This document shows positions 41,444 to 50,241 of a stretch of 64,000 nt of DNA, piece after piece. The stretch spans positions 8,698-72,697 of the forward strand of contig NZ_JBKBQG010000024.1 in the NCBI RefSeq assembly GCF_046292825.1. The letters are read 5' to 3'. The notes beneath the pieces were generated by a model. It saw nothing but the letters and a program-made list of their open reading frames with translations, had not been told where the DNA came from and made no database searches. How positions within the stretch are numbered: position 1 is the stretch's first letter; each line of letters opens with the position of its first letter. The position numbers were made by a program, and so were the translations under genes. Source of the stretch: Salinarimonas sp046292825 (GTDB lineage Bacteria > Pseudomonadota > Alphaproteobacteria > Rhizobiales > Beijerinckiaceae).

Positions 41444-42070
41444 ATGAGAGATCCTTTCGAGGTCTACAACAACACCCTCGTGCCGATGGTCGTGGAGCAG
41501 TCCTCCCGCGGCGAGCGCGCGTTCGACATCTACTCGCGCCTGCTGCGCGAGCGGATCATCTTCCTGACCGGCATGGTCGAGGACTATTCCGCCTCGCTGA
41601 TCGTGGCGCAGCTCCTCTTCCTCGAGGCGGAGAACCCGAAGAAGGAGATCTCCTTCTACATCAACTCGCCCGGCGGCGTGGTGACCTCGGGCCTCTCGAT
41701 CTACGACACGATGCAGTTCATCCGCTGCCCCGTCTCGACGCTGTGCGTCGGCCAGGCCGCCTCGATGGGCTCGCTCCTGCTCTGCGCCGGCGAGGCGGGC
41801 CAGCGATTCGCGCTGCCGAACGCGCGAATCATGGTCCACCAGCCCTCCGGCGGCTTCCAGGGGCAGGCGACGGACATCCTCATCCACGCCCGCGAGATCG
41901 AGGCGCTCAAGCGTCGCCTCAACGAGATCTATGTGAAGCACACGGGCAAGGATCTCGCCGCGATCGAGAACGCGCTCGAGCGCGACTACTTCATGACGGC
42001 CGATGCCGCCAAGGAGTTCGGCCTCATCGACGAGGTGCTCTCGAAGCGCCCCGAGGCGCCGCCGGCCTGA
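41444..42070 (+). CDS. clpP: ATP-dependent Clp protease proteolytic subunit
   Basis: A 208-residue serine peptidase that forms the ClpXP/ClpAP proteolytic chamber. The catalytic serine lies in GQAASMGSLLL (about residue 106), the histidine in ARIMVHQPSGG (about 131) and the aspartate further downstream (KHTGKDLAAIE region). The IGF-loop-compatible N terminus is normal. It lies 82 bp after tig and 292 bp before clpX, so clpX may have a separate promoter as well. Confidence 0.98.
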   Translation: MRDPFEVYNNTLVPMVVEQSSRGERAFDIYSRLLRERIIFLTGMVEDYSASLIVAQLLFLEAENPKKEISFYINSPGGVVTSGLSIYDTMQFIRCPVSTLCVGQAASMGSLLLCAGEAGQRFALPNARIMVHQPSGGFQGQATDILIHAREIEALKRRLNEIYVKHTGKDLAAIENALERDYFMTADAAKEFGLIDEVLSKRPEAPPA

Positions 42071-42362
42071 CGGCGGAACGGGTGCCGGCCAGCGACGGAC
42101 GGACTACGCAAGCCAACGCGCTTGATCATGGCGCGCGTGCGTGATTGCATGCGCGTTGGAACCGCCGTTCGGGAGCGTCGATTGTCCCGCGTGAGCGTGC
42201 GGCCCCTATGCGGCCATCGGACGCGGCCGACATGGTATCCTTCGCGTGTCGGTTTCGGCGAGTCTCGGGTCGCTCGGGTCGGGGCTACAGTTTGTTAGCC
42301 CGGCGCCTATATGAAGGAGAATGGCGGGGGCTCGCGTCCGCGCCTGCATTTGGAGACGTGAC

Positions 42363-43625
42363 ATGAGCAAAGCTGGCGGCAACGACTCGAAGAGCACGCT
42401 GTACTGCTCCTTCTGCGGCAAGAGCCAGCACGAGGTCCGTAAGCTTATCGCCGGGCCCACGGTGTTCATCTGCGACGAGTGCGTCGAGCTGTGCATGGAC
42501 ATCATCCGCGAGGAATCGAAGACCTCGCTCGTGAAGTCCCGCGACGGCGTGCCCACCCCGAAGGAGATCCGCGCGGTCCTGGACGACTACGTGATCGGCC
42601 AGGGCCATGCGAAGAAGGTCCTCTCGGTCGCGGTGCACAACCACTACAAGCGCCTCGCCCACGCCTCCAAGCACTCGGACGTGGAACTCGCGAAGTCGAA
42701 CATCCTGCTCATCGGCCCCACCGGCTCGGGCAAAACGCTGCTCGCGCAGACGCTCGCGCGCATTCTCGACGTGCCCTTCACGATGGCCGACGCGACGACG
42801 CTCACGGAAGCGGGCTATGTCGGCGAGGACGTCGAGAACATCATCCTCAAGCTCCTGCAGGCGTCCGACTACAATGTCGAGCGCGCGCAACGCGGCATCG
42901 TCTACATCGACGAGATCGACAAGATCTCCCGCAAGTCCGACAACCCGTCGATCACGCGCGACGTGTCGGGCGAGGGCGTGCAGCAGGCGCTCCTGAAGAT
43001 CATGGAGGGCACCGTCGCCTCCGTGCCGCCCCAGGGCGGCCGCAAGCACCCCCAGCAGGAATTCCTGCAGGTCGACACGACGAACATCCTCTTCATCTGC
43101 GGCGGCGCCTTCGCCGGCCTCGAGCGGATCATCGCCGCGCGCGGCAAGGGCTCGTCGATCGGCTTCGCCGCCCAGGTCTCCGCGCCGGACGACCGCCGCA
43201 CCGGCGAAATCTTCCGCGAGGTGGAGCCGGAGGATCTGTTGAAGTTCGGGCTCATCCCCGAATTCGTCGGCCGCCTTCCGGTCCTCGCCACGCTCGAGGA
43301 TCTGGACGAAGAGGCTCTGATCAAGATCCTCAAGGAGCCGAAGAATGCGCTCGTGAAGCAATACGCCCGCCTCTTCGAGATGGAGAACGTGGCGCTCACC
43401 TTCCAGGACGAGGCCCTGCGCCTCATCGCCCGCAAGGCGATCGAGCGCAAGACCGGCGCGCGCGGCCTGCGCTCCATCATGGAGGGCATCCTGCTCGACA
43501 CGATGTACGACCTGCCCGGCATGGAATCGGTGGAGCAGGTGGTCATCAGCCCGGAGACGGTCGAGAGCAAGGCCGGCCCGCTCCTCATCCACGCCGAGCG
43601 CAACGAGGCGAGCGCGAGCGCCTGA
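42363..43625 (+). CDS. clpX: ATP-dependent Clp protease ATP-binding subunit ClpX
   Basis: A 420-residue AAA+ unfoldase. The N-terminal zinc-binding domain shows YCSFCGKSQHEV and FICDECVELC. Walker A is GPTGSGKT near residue 118, Walker B is VYIDEIDKI near 183, and the pore segment and the IGF-type ClpP-docking loop (KGSSIGFAAQV) are present. The ATG at 42363 follows GGAG. In the preceding 292 bp, CCTATAT at 42306 could be a -10 element, but no good -35 is seen. Confidence 0.98.
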   Translation: MSKAGGNDSKSTLYCSFCGKSQHEVRKLIAGPTVFICDECVELCMDIIREESKTSLVKSRDGVPTPKEIRAVLDDYVIGQGHAKKVLSVAVHNHYKRLAHASKHSDVELAKSNILLIGPTGSGKTLLAQTLARILDVPFTMADATTLTEAGYVGEDVENIILKLLQASDYNVERAQRGIVYIDEIDKISRKSDNPSITRDVSGEGVQQALLKIMEGTVASVPPQGGRKHPQQEFLQVDTTNILFICGGAFAGLERIIAARGKGSSIGFAAQVSAPDDRRTGEIFREVEPEDLLKFGLIPEFVGRLPVLATLEDLDEEALIKILKEPKNALVKQYARLFEMENVALTFQDEALRLIARKAIERKTGARGLRSIMEGILLDTMYDLPGMESVEQVVISPETVESKAGPLLIHAERNEASASA

Positions 43626-43652
43626 GCGCAGCCTCGCCGTCGAGACGGATCA

Positions 43653-43676
43653 CGCCCGCGGCACGCGCCGCGGGCG
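43653..43676 (+). terminator. clpX terminator hairpin
   Basis: CGCCCGCGGC-ACGC-GCCGCGGGCG is a perfect 10-bp stem with a 4-nt loop, followed by TTCTCGTTCT. It lies 27 bp after the clpX stop. The U-tract is interrupted, so termination strength is uncertain. Confidence 0.7.
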
Positions 43677-43696
43677 TTCTCGTTCTGGCGCCGTCG

Positions 43697-43826
43697 TGTC
43701 ATCCCGGACGCCGAAGGCGATCCGGGACCCATACGCTCGACGCTTCAGTCGCAGCCTATAGGCTGCGTTTCTCGAACGAGCCTCGATTTCATGGGTCCCG
43801 GGTCCGCTTCGCGGCCCGGGATGACA
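43697..43826. repeat. intergenic palindromic element A, copy 3 (inverted, short)
   Basis: A 130 bp copy in the opposite orientation, with the CCGAAGGCGATCC arm on the left and the CCGCTTCGCGG arm on the right. The inner palindrome CGCAGCC-TATA-GGCTGCG remains, but the GAGCGCG/CGCGCTC palindrome is missing, which explains the shorter length. It lies between the convergent clpX and icd genes. Confidence 0.9.
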
Positions 43827-43853
43827 GAAGTCGCCCAACTCCTCTGCACGCCC

Positions 43854-45353
43854 TCACTCGCCCTGGCCGAGGGCGAAGCCGGGCTTGCCGTCGAACAGGT
43901 AGAGCTGCTCGGTCTTGACGAAGTCGATCCCGGCCTCGGCCATCCGCCCCAGCAGCCGCGCGATCATCGCCTTGTTGAGCGCAAGGCCCGGCTTGCTCTT
44001 GAAGCGGGCCCGCCAATGGTCGACGAGCGCCGTCTCCGGCAGGCCCTGCGGCCACACCTTGACGCCGCGCGAGGTGATCATGGTCAGGTCGAACAGACCC
44101 TCGGCGCAGGCGGCGAGCCGCTCGGCGAGCGCGTCCGGCGCGATGTCGGCGGCGTGGACGAAGACGTCGACGCCCACGAGCTCCTTGCGCGCCGGCACGC
44201 GCGGGGCGGCCTCCGGCACCGGAAGCGGGGCGGCGTCGGCATAGGCGACGGGCGCGAGCGTGCGCGGCATCTCGCCGAGCCGCGCGATCACCGCGTCGGC
44301 GAAGGCGCGGGTGCCGACCACCGCCGCGACGCCCTCGCGCGCGCTCGCGCCGCGGGCGAGATCGGCGGTGAGGATGCCGTCCTCGATCGTGCGCTTCCAC
44401 GCGTTGTGGATGCGCGCGGCGACGGCGCCCTGGCCGATATGGACGAGCATCATCACGCCAGCCAGCAGGAGCCCCGAGGGGTTGGCGACGTCGCGCCCGG
44501 CGATGTCGGGCGCCGAGCCGTGGATCGCCTCGAACATCGCCCCGTGCGGGCCGATATTGGCGGAGGGCGCGAGGCCGACCGAGCCCGCGATCTCGGCGGC
44601 GATGTCCGAGACGATGTCGCCGTACAGATTGCCGGTGAGGATCACGTCGAAATGCTGCGGGCTCGCGGCGAGCCGGGCGGCGCCGATGTCGATGATCATG
44701 TGCTCGGTCGCGATCTCCGGATACTCGGCCGCGACCTCCTCGAAGACCCGCCGGAACAGGCCGTCGGTGAGCTTCATGATGTTGTCCTTGGTGAAGCAGG
44801 TCACCTTCTTGCGGCCGTTGGCGCGGGCATATTCGAAGGCGTAGCGCGCGATGCGCTCGCAGCCGGGCCGGGTGATCAGCTTCAGGCACTGGACGACGTC
44901 GTCCGTCTGCCGGTGCTCGATGCCCGCATAGAGATCCTCCTCGTTCTCGCGCACGACGACGACGTCCATCGCCGGGTGGAGGGTGGGCACGAAGGGGGCG
45001 TAGGCGGTGCAGGGGCGCACGTTGGCGAACAGGCCGAGCGCCTTGCGCATGGTCACGTTCAGGCTCTTGTAGCCGCCGCCCTGGGGGGTCGTGATCGGCG
45101 CCTTGAACAGCACCTTGTTGCGCCGGATCGTCTCCCAGGCCTCCGGCGGGATGCCGGACGCGTGGCCCGCCTTGTAGACGGCCTCGCCGATCTCGATCGG
45201 CTCGATCGCGATCGCGGCGCCCGCCGCCTTCAGGATGCGCAGCGAGGCGCTCATGATCTCGGGGCCGATGCCGTCGCCATAGGCGACGGTGACGGGCGTG
45301 GCGTGCGTGGTGGCGGCGGGATCGAAGGTCTGGGGGGCGGCGCGGGTGTTCAT
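43854..45353 (-). CDS. icd: isocitrate dehydrogenase (Thermus/Rickettsia-type)
   Basis: A 499-residue isocitrate/isopropylmalate dehydrogenase family enzyme converting isocitrate to 2-oxoglutarate. The core (about 20-350) shows AYGDGIGPEIM, NVTMRKALGLFANVRP, VVRENEEDLYAGIEHRQ and TGNLYGDIVSDIAAEIAGS. A C-terminal domain of about 130 residues is the mark of the Thermus/Rickettsia type rather than the short E. coli or the eukaryote-like form. The cofactor (NAD or NADP) is not decided here. The start is ATG 45353 after AGGAA. It is divergent from a LysR gene. Confidence 0.92.
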   Translation of the reverse strand: MNTRAAPQTFDPAATTHATPVTVAYGDGIGPEIMSASLRILKAAGAAIAIEPIEIGEAVYKAGHASGIPPEAWETIRRNKVLFKAPITTPQGGGYKSLNVTMRKALGLFANVRPCTAYAPFVPTLHPAMDVVVVRENEEDLYAGIEHRQTDDVVQCLKLITRPGCERIARYAFEYARANGRKKVTCFTKDNIMKLTDGLFRRVFEEVAAEYPEIATEHMIIDIGAARLAASPQHFDVILTGNLYGDIVSDIAAEIAGSVGLAPSANIGPHGAMFEAIHGSAPDIAGRDVANPSGLLLAGVMMLVHIGQGAVAARIHNAWKRTIEDGILTADLARGASAREGVAAVVGTRAFADAVIARLGEMPRTLAPVAYADAAPLPVPEAAPRVPARKELVGVDVFVHAADIAPDALAERLAACAEGLFDLTMITSRGVKVWPQGLPETALVDHWRARFKSKPGLALNKAMIARLLGRMAEAGIDFVKTEQLYLFDGKPGFALGQGE

Positions 45354-45473
45354 GAGAGCGTTCCTTCCAACGGGACGACTGCGATGCGCTCCCATAACGT
45401 TTTTCGCTTGCATAGGAAAAATCGATAGTTCAAAACCTGAGGATAATGAAATTCAATGATCGGGGGAACGACG
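45354..45473. promoter_or_regulatory. divergent icd/LysR control region
   Basis: The stretch 45398-45455 is markedly AT-rich for this genome (CATAGGAAAAATCGATAG, TTCAAAACC, GATAATGAAATTC). It separates divergent icd and lysR-type genes, the usual position of a LysR operator with overlapping promoters. A specific T-N11-A dyad could not be settled by eye. Confidence 0.45.
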
Positions 45474-46343
45474 ATGCCGCAACGTCCCAATCTCGACCTC
45501 GACCTCGTGCGCGCCTTCGTGACGATCGCGGAGGTGGGCAGCTTCTCGCGGGCCGGGGAGCGGCTGTTGCGCAACCAGTCGACGATCTCGCTGCAGATCA
45601 AGCGGCTCGAGGAGACGCTCGGCCAGCGGCTGATGGAGCGCAACGCCAAGAGCGTGCGGCTCACCCCGCAGGGGGAGACCTTCCTCGCCGACGCCATCCG
45701 CCTGATCGCGCTCAACGACGAGGTGGTGGCGCGGGTGAATGCCGAGCACGTCGCGGGCCACGTGCGCCTCGGCACGCCGGAGGATTTCGCCTCGCAGCAC
45801 CTGCCCCAGGTGCTCGCCCGTTTCGCCGATTCGCACCCGGACGTGACGCTCGAGGTGACCTGCGACCTCACGCTCAACCTGATCGATGCCTTCCGCGCCG
45901 GGCGCTTCGATCTCATCCTCGTCAAGCGCGAGCCCGGCGCGCCGACGCTCGGCACCGGCATGCGCGTGTGGCGCGAGCCGCTCGTCTGGGTCTGCGGGTC
46001 GCGCGACCTGCCGGGGGAGGGGGTGGCTCTGCCGCTCGTCGTCTCGCCCGACCCTTGCGTGTATCGCAAGCGCGCGGTCGAGGCGCTCGAGCGGGCGCGC
46101 CGGCCCTGGCGGATCGCCTATACCTGCGGCTCGCTCGCGGGCTCGCAGGCGGCGGTGCGGGCCGGGCTCGGCGTCACCGTGCTGCCGAAGGAGATGGCGC
46201 CTGCGGGCCTGCGCATCGTCGACGGCGACCCGCTGCCCTCCCTCTCCGACACCGAGATCGCCCTCGTCGGCGCCGACCCCCTCTCGGCCCCCGCCGCCCT
46301 CCTGCGCGACCACATCGCCCGCTCGTTGGAGAAGGATCATTGA
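45474..46343 (+). CDS. LysR-family transcriptional regulator
   Basis: A 289-residue LysR regulator. The winged helix is at about residues 5-64 (LDLVRAFVTIAEVGSFSRAG, STISLQIKRLEETLGQRL), and the periplasmic-binding-like effector domain spans about 85-285. The start at ATG 45474 (MPQRPNLDLD) is preferred; ATG 45456 would add six residues. Its divergent placement against icd suggests it regulates that gene. The effector is unknown. Confidence 0.92.
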   Translation: MPQRPNLDLDLVRAFVTIAEVGSFSRAGERLLRNQSTISLQIKRLEETLGQRLMERNAKSVRLTPQGETFLADAIRLIALNDEVVARVNAEHVAGHVRLGTPEDFASQHLPQVLARFADSHPDVTLEVTCDLTLNLIDAFRAGRFDLILVKREPGAPTLGTGMRVWREPLVWVCGSRDLPGEGVALPLVVSPDPCVYRKRAVEALERARRPWRIAYTCGSLAGSQAAVRAGLGVTVLPKEMAPAGLRIVDGDPLPSLSDTEIALVGADPLSAPAALLRDHIARSLEKDH

Positions 46344-46468
46344 GGGGGCGAAAGGGGGGGGACGGGGAGGGGGCGCCGCTCTTGAGCGGAGCGCTAGGGG
46401 GGAGGATACGACACCACGGCGCGCCGCTCTCCTGCCCCTGCGCGTGAGCTCGAGACTCTGTCCCCTGC

Positions 46469-46645
46469 CGTCATTCCGGGGCGCGAAGCGAGCCCGGAAC
46501 CCAGACTCCCGACGCTGGTTCGAGCGCGCATGCGCGCTCGTTGCACGATCCAGAACAATGGATGCGCCGAGGGACGCAGCCTATAGGCTGCTCATCCGAC
46601 GTCGCGGTTCTGGTTTCCGGGCTCGCTTCGCGCCCCGGAATGACG
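46469..46645. repeat. intergenic palindromic element A, copy 4 (divergent variant)
   Basis: A 177 bp variant whose termini read CGTCATTCCGGGGCGCGAAG and CTTCGCGCCCCGGAATGACG. Unlike the other copies, both arms carry the same GCGCGAAGCGAGC core, giving a near-perfect terminal inverted repeat of about 30 bp. The inner palindromes GAGCGCGCATGCGCGCTC and CGCAGCC-TATA-GGCTGC are kept. It lies in the 412 bp gap between convergent lysR and the cardiolipin synthase gene; the rest of that gap is featureless. Confidence 0.85.
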
Positions 46646-46755
46646 GTGGGGTTTTTGGCGAACGGTTTCGAAGCTCTGAGGGGAGGGAGAGAGGGCCGCT
46701 TCCGCCGTCCGCGCGAGAACCGCGACGTTCGCGACGACCCTCGGCGCCGACCCCC

Positions 46756-48033
46756 TCAAAAATGCGGCCGGCCCAGGCTCCAGAGGAAATCGCCCGCCTT
46801 GCGCCACGGCGGTCGCGCCTCCCATTCGGCGAGGGTGATCTCGCGCGAGAGGGCGATGTCGCGCTCGAACAGGGCCGTCTGCTCGGCGGCGAAGGCGGGG
46901 TCGAAGACGAGGAGGTTCGCTTCGTGGTCGTGGCGGAAGGCGCGCGAATTGATGTTCGCCGAGCCGATGTTCACCAACAGGTCGTCCACGAGGATCATCT
47001 TCTTGTGGTAGAGCGTCGGCTCGTATTCGTGGATGCGCACCCCCGCCCGCAGCAGCGGCCCCCAGAAGTGGCGGGAGGCGCGGCGGACGAAATCCATGCC
47101 GATCTCGTCGCCCGGCAGCACGATGTCGACCGCGACCCCGCGCCGGGCTGCCTCCGCCAGCTGCGCGATCACGACGTCGTCGGGCACGAAATAGGGCATC
47201 GCGATGCGGATGTTGCGCTCGGCCGCCGCGATCGAGAAGACGAGCGCCACGTGCAGGCTCATATTGGTGCCGCCGAAAGATTGCGCGACGAATTGCGCGA
47301 CGCTCTCGCCCGCGGGCGCGATCGGCGGGTAGAAGCGCTCGCCGACCAGGAGCTCGCCCGTCGCCTCGAGCCAGTGCTCGGCGAAGGCGCCCTGCATGTC
47401 GGCCACCGCCGGGCCCTCGATCCGCCAATGGCTCTCGCGCCAATGCGCGTCGCCGCCGGGCGCCCATTCGTCGGCGATGCCGACGCCGCCGGTGAAGCCG
47501 ATCCGCCCGTCGACGACGAGGATCTTGCGGTGCGTGCGGTTGTTGAGCCGTGCGACGTTGCCGATGCTCGGGGTGCGGAAGAGCTCGACGCGCACGCCCT
47601 CGCGGCGCATCACGTCGATCGGCGCGCGCTCGACGAGGAAGCTGCCGACCCAGTCGATGATCACCCGCACCTCGACGCCGCGCCGCGCGGCGTCGATCAG
47701 CGCGTCCTCGAAGGCGTCGGCGACCGCGCCGGGCCAATAGACGTAGCTCTCGAGGTTGACGCTCGTCGTCGCGCCGCGGATCGCCTCGAGCATCGCGGGG
47801 AAGATCTCGTCGCCGTTGACGAGGGTCTCGATCCTGTGGCCGGGCAGAAGCGTCCCCGGCAGCGTGCCCGACAAGGTGCGCTGGAACGCCTCCGACGAGA
47901 CGGGCGGTGCCGGCGGCAGGGGCTGGCGCACGTCGAGCCGGTCCGGCATCAGCGCGACCGCGAGATAGGTGACGATCACGCTCGCGAGGATCGCGGCGAG
48001 CATTCTCCAAGGTCCGCGCGGTCTCCCCTTCAC
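46756..48033 (-). CDS. cls: cardiolipin synthase / phospholipase D family protein
   Basis: A 425-residue membrane-anchored PLD enzyme predicted to condense phosphatidylglycerol into cardiolipin. One N-terminal helix (about 11-30) is followed by two HxKxxxxD catalytic motifs: HRKILVVDGRIGFTGG near residue 168 and HKKMILVDDLLVNIGSANIN near 345. The GTG at 48033 is used; ATG 48003 would trim ten residues and leave the helix at the very N terminus. It is divergent from the adenine deaminase gene. Confidence 0.9.
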   Translation of the reverse strand: MKGRPRGPWRMLAAILASVIVTYLAVALMPDRLDVRQPLPPAPPVSSEAFQRTLSGTLPGTLLPGHRIETLVNGDEIFPAMLEAIRGATTSVNLESYVYWPGAVADAFEDALIDAARRGVEVRVIIDWVGSFLVERAPIDVMRREGVRVELFRTPSIGNVARLNNRTHRKILVVDGRIGFTGGVGIADEWAPGGDAHWRESHWRIEGPAVADMQGAFAEHWLEATGELLVGERFYPPIAPAGESVAQFVAQSFGGTNMSLHVALVFSIAAAERNIRIAMPYFVPDDVVIAQLAEAARRGVAVDIVLPGDEIGMDFVRRASRHFWGPLLRAGVRIHEYEPTLYHKKMILVDDLLVNIGSANINSRAFRHDHEANLLVFDPAFAAEQTALFERDIALSREITLAEWEARPPWRKAGDFLWSLGRPHF

Positions 48034-48179
48034 GATCCCGACCCCTGGTCAGACGCCCGAAGCGTACAACGCGCGAGGCGCTGCTTCGGTCGAGCCTCCG
48101 GCTCTCGCGCCGGCGCGGGGCTCTTGCGCTCCAGCTGGCGCGGGTTAGGCTTTCGCATCCGCAACACGGGAGCCCTCCG

Positions 48180-50018
48180 ATGCCGCAGCCAAAGCTCACC
48201 CGCTTCTCCGTGGCCCCGCTCGCGAGCCTCACGCGCCGCCTCGCCGACGTCGCGTCCGGCCGCACGGCGCCCGATCTCGTGATCACCGGCGCGCGGGTGC
48301 TCTCGACCTATACGGACCGCATCCTACCCGAGCGCGAGTTGTGGATCGCCGGCGGGCGCATCGCCGCGACGAAGCCGGCCGGCGCGCACAGGGCGCTCGC
48401 CCACGCGCCCGGCGCCGTCTACGACGCGCGCGGCGGCATCCTCGCGCCGGGCCTCGTCGATCCGCACATCCACATCGAATCCTCGATGGTGACGGCCTGC
48501 GCCTATGCGGAGGCGGCGCTCCTCAACGGCACGACGACGATCTTCTGCGACAGCCATGAGATCGGCAACGTGATGGACGTCGCCGGCGTCGAGGCCATGC
48601 TCGAGGACGCGCGCGCCGCTCCGCTCTCGATCTTCCTCACGGTTCCGAGCACCGTCCCGGCCACCTCGCCCGAGCTCGAGACGGCGGGCGGGGATCTCAC
48701 GGCGGAGAAGATCGGCGCGCTGTTCGATCGCTGGCCCGAGGCGGTGGCGCTCGGGGAGAAGATGGACTTCGTCCAGGTGACCATGGGCGACGAGCGCTCG
48801 CACGCGATCCTCGCCGCGGCGCTCTCGCGCGGCAAGCCGGTCTGCGGGCACATCTACGGGCGGGAATTCGTGGCGGCCTACGCGGCCTCCGGCGTCACCG
48901 ACACGCACGAGGCGATCGATCGCGACATCGCCGACGACCTCCTCGACGCGGGTGTGTGGATCTTCTTGCGCGGCGGCCCGCCCACCACGCCGTGGCACTC
49001 GCTGCCGGAGGCGATCAAGACGATCACCGAGCTCGGCGCGTCCAACAAGCGCGTGTGCGTGTGCACCGACGACCGCGACGCCGACGACCTGATGGCCTTC
49101 GGCATGGACTGGGTGGTGCGCGAGGCGATCGCGGCGGGCCTGTCGCGCGAAGCGGCCTGGGCGATGGGCTCGCTGCATCCCGCGACGCGCTATGCCCGCG
49201 ACGGCGAGATCGGAGCGCTCGGCGGCGGGCGCCGGGCGGACGTGATCCTGCTCAACGACGCGATGGAGGTCGACAACACCTGGTATGGCGGCGAGCTCGT
49301 CGTCGAGGGCCGCAAGATCACGCCCCTCCTCGATGCGGCGCTCTCCGAGCGCTACGTCTATCCGAAGGCCGCCTATGCCACCGTCAAGGTCTCCGGTCGG
49401 CCCGCTCTGACGCCGCCGCCGCCGAAGGTGCCGGTGGTCGCGAACGCGTTGCGCACGGCGCTGCCGGGCATCCTCGTCCATCACGAACGGGTGTCGCTGC
49501 CCGCGTTCGAGAGCTGGGACGGGGTGCTCGCCGAGCACGGGCTGTGCTTCGTCGCGGTGATCGAGCGCCACGGCCTCTCGGGCGGTGAGAGCCGGGTGGC
49601 GCACGGGCTCCTCAAGGATTTCGGCCTCGCCTCGGGCGCGGTCGCCTCCTCCGTCGGCCACGATTCGCACAACGTCATCGTCGCCGGCACCAACGAGGCG
49701 GACATGCAGCTCGCGCTCGCGACGCTCGTCGAGGCCCAGGGCGGGGTGTGCGTCGTCGACCAGGGGATCGTGAAGGCCTTCGTCGCCCTGCCGATCGCGG
49801 GCCTCCTCTCCGACAAGCGCGTCACGGAGGTTGCGGAGGAGACGCGCGTGCTGAAGCGCGTCTGGGAGGAGGCGGGCTGCACGATCCCCTATATGGGCTT
49901 CAACCTCATCCCGCTCTCGGTGATCCCCGAGATCCGCATCACCGACAAGGGCCTCGTCCTCGTGCCGGGCATGGAGATCGTCCCCCCCTTCGAGCCGCAG
50001 GCGCAGGCCGCGGAGTGA
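48180..50018 (+). CDS. ade: adenine deaminase
   Basis: A 612-residue metal-dependent amidohydrolase that deaminates adenine to hypoxanthine for purine salvage. The metal-site segments are GLVDPHIHIESSM (about residue 95), TIFCDSHEIGNVMDV (about 120), CGHIYGREF, TDTHEA and CVCTDDRDADDL. The C-terminal ade-type region has VERHGLSGG-like VIERHGLSGGE and SSVGHDSHNVIVAGTNEADM. Length is slightly above that of E. coli Ade because of an N-terminal extension of about 20 residues. It sits alone, divergent from cls. Confidence 0.93.
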   Translation: MPQPKLTRFSVAPLASLTRRLADVASGRTAPDLVITGARVLSTYTDRILPERELWIAGGRIAATKPAGAHRALAHAPGAVYDARGGILAPGLVDPHIHIESSMVTACAYAEAALLNGTTTIFCDSHEIGNVMDVAGVEAMLEDARAAPLSIFLTVPSTVPATSPELETAGGDLTAEKIGALFDRWPEAVALGEKMDFVQVTMGDERSHAILAAALSRGKPVCGHIYGREFVAAYAASGVTDTHEAIDRDIADDLLDAGVWIFLRGGPPTTPWHSLPEAIKTITELGASNKRVCVCTDDRDADDLMAFGMDWVVREAIAAGLSREAAWAMGSLHPATRYARDGEIGALGGGRRADVILLNDAMEVDNTWYGGELVVEGRKITPLLDAALSERYVYPKAAYATVKVSGRPALTPPPPKVPVVANALRTALPGILVHHERVSLPAFESWDGVLAEHGLCFVAVIERHGLSGGESRVAHGLLKDFGLASGAVASSVGHDSHNVIVAGTNEADMQLALATLVEAQGGVCVVDQGIVKAFVALPIAGLLSDKRVTEVAEETRVLKRVWEEAGCTIPYMGFNLIPLSVIPEIRITDKGLVLVPGMEIVPPFEPQAQAAE

Positions 50019-50039
50019 GGGGCAACTCTGTCGTTACGC

Positions 50040-50218
50040 TGTCATCCCGGACGCCGAAGGCGATCCGGGACCCATAATCGCCACGTCTGAGTCGCAGCCT
50101 GTAGGCTGCGTTTCTCCGACGAAAGCTGTCCAAAGGTAGCGGAACGAGCGCGGCATGCGCGCTCGGACTTGTCGTCGAGTGTATGGGTCCCGGGTCCGCT
50201 TCGCGGCCCGGGATGACA
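50040..50218. repeat. intergenic palindromic element A, copy 5 (inverted)
   Basis: A 179 bp full-length copy in the inverted orientation of copy 3, with both inner palindromes (CGCAGCC-TGTA-GGCTGCG and GAGCGCG-GCATG-CGCGCTC). It starts 22 bp after the ade stop and lies between the convergent ade and UPF0104 genes. Confidence 0.9.
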
Positions 50219-50241
50219 ACCTGCGAAAGATTGACGAGCGC

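Noticed and set aside
42285..42312. Heat-shock promoter for clpX
   Set aside because: CCTATAT at 42306 is a plausible -10, but no -35 of either RpoH or housekeeping type lies at the right distance.
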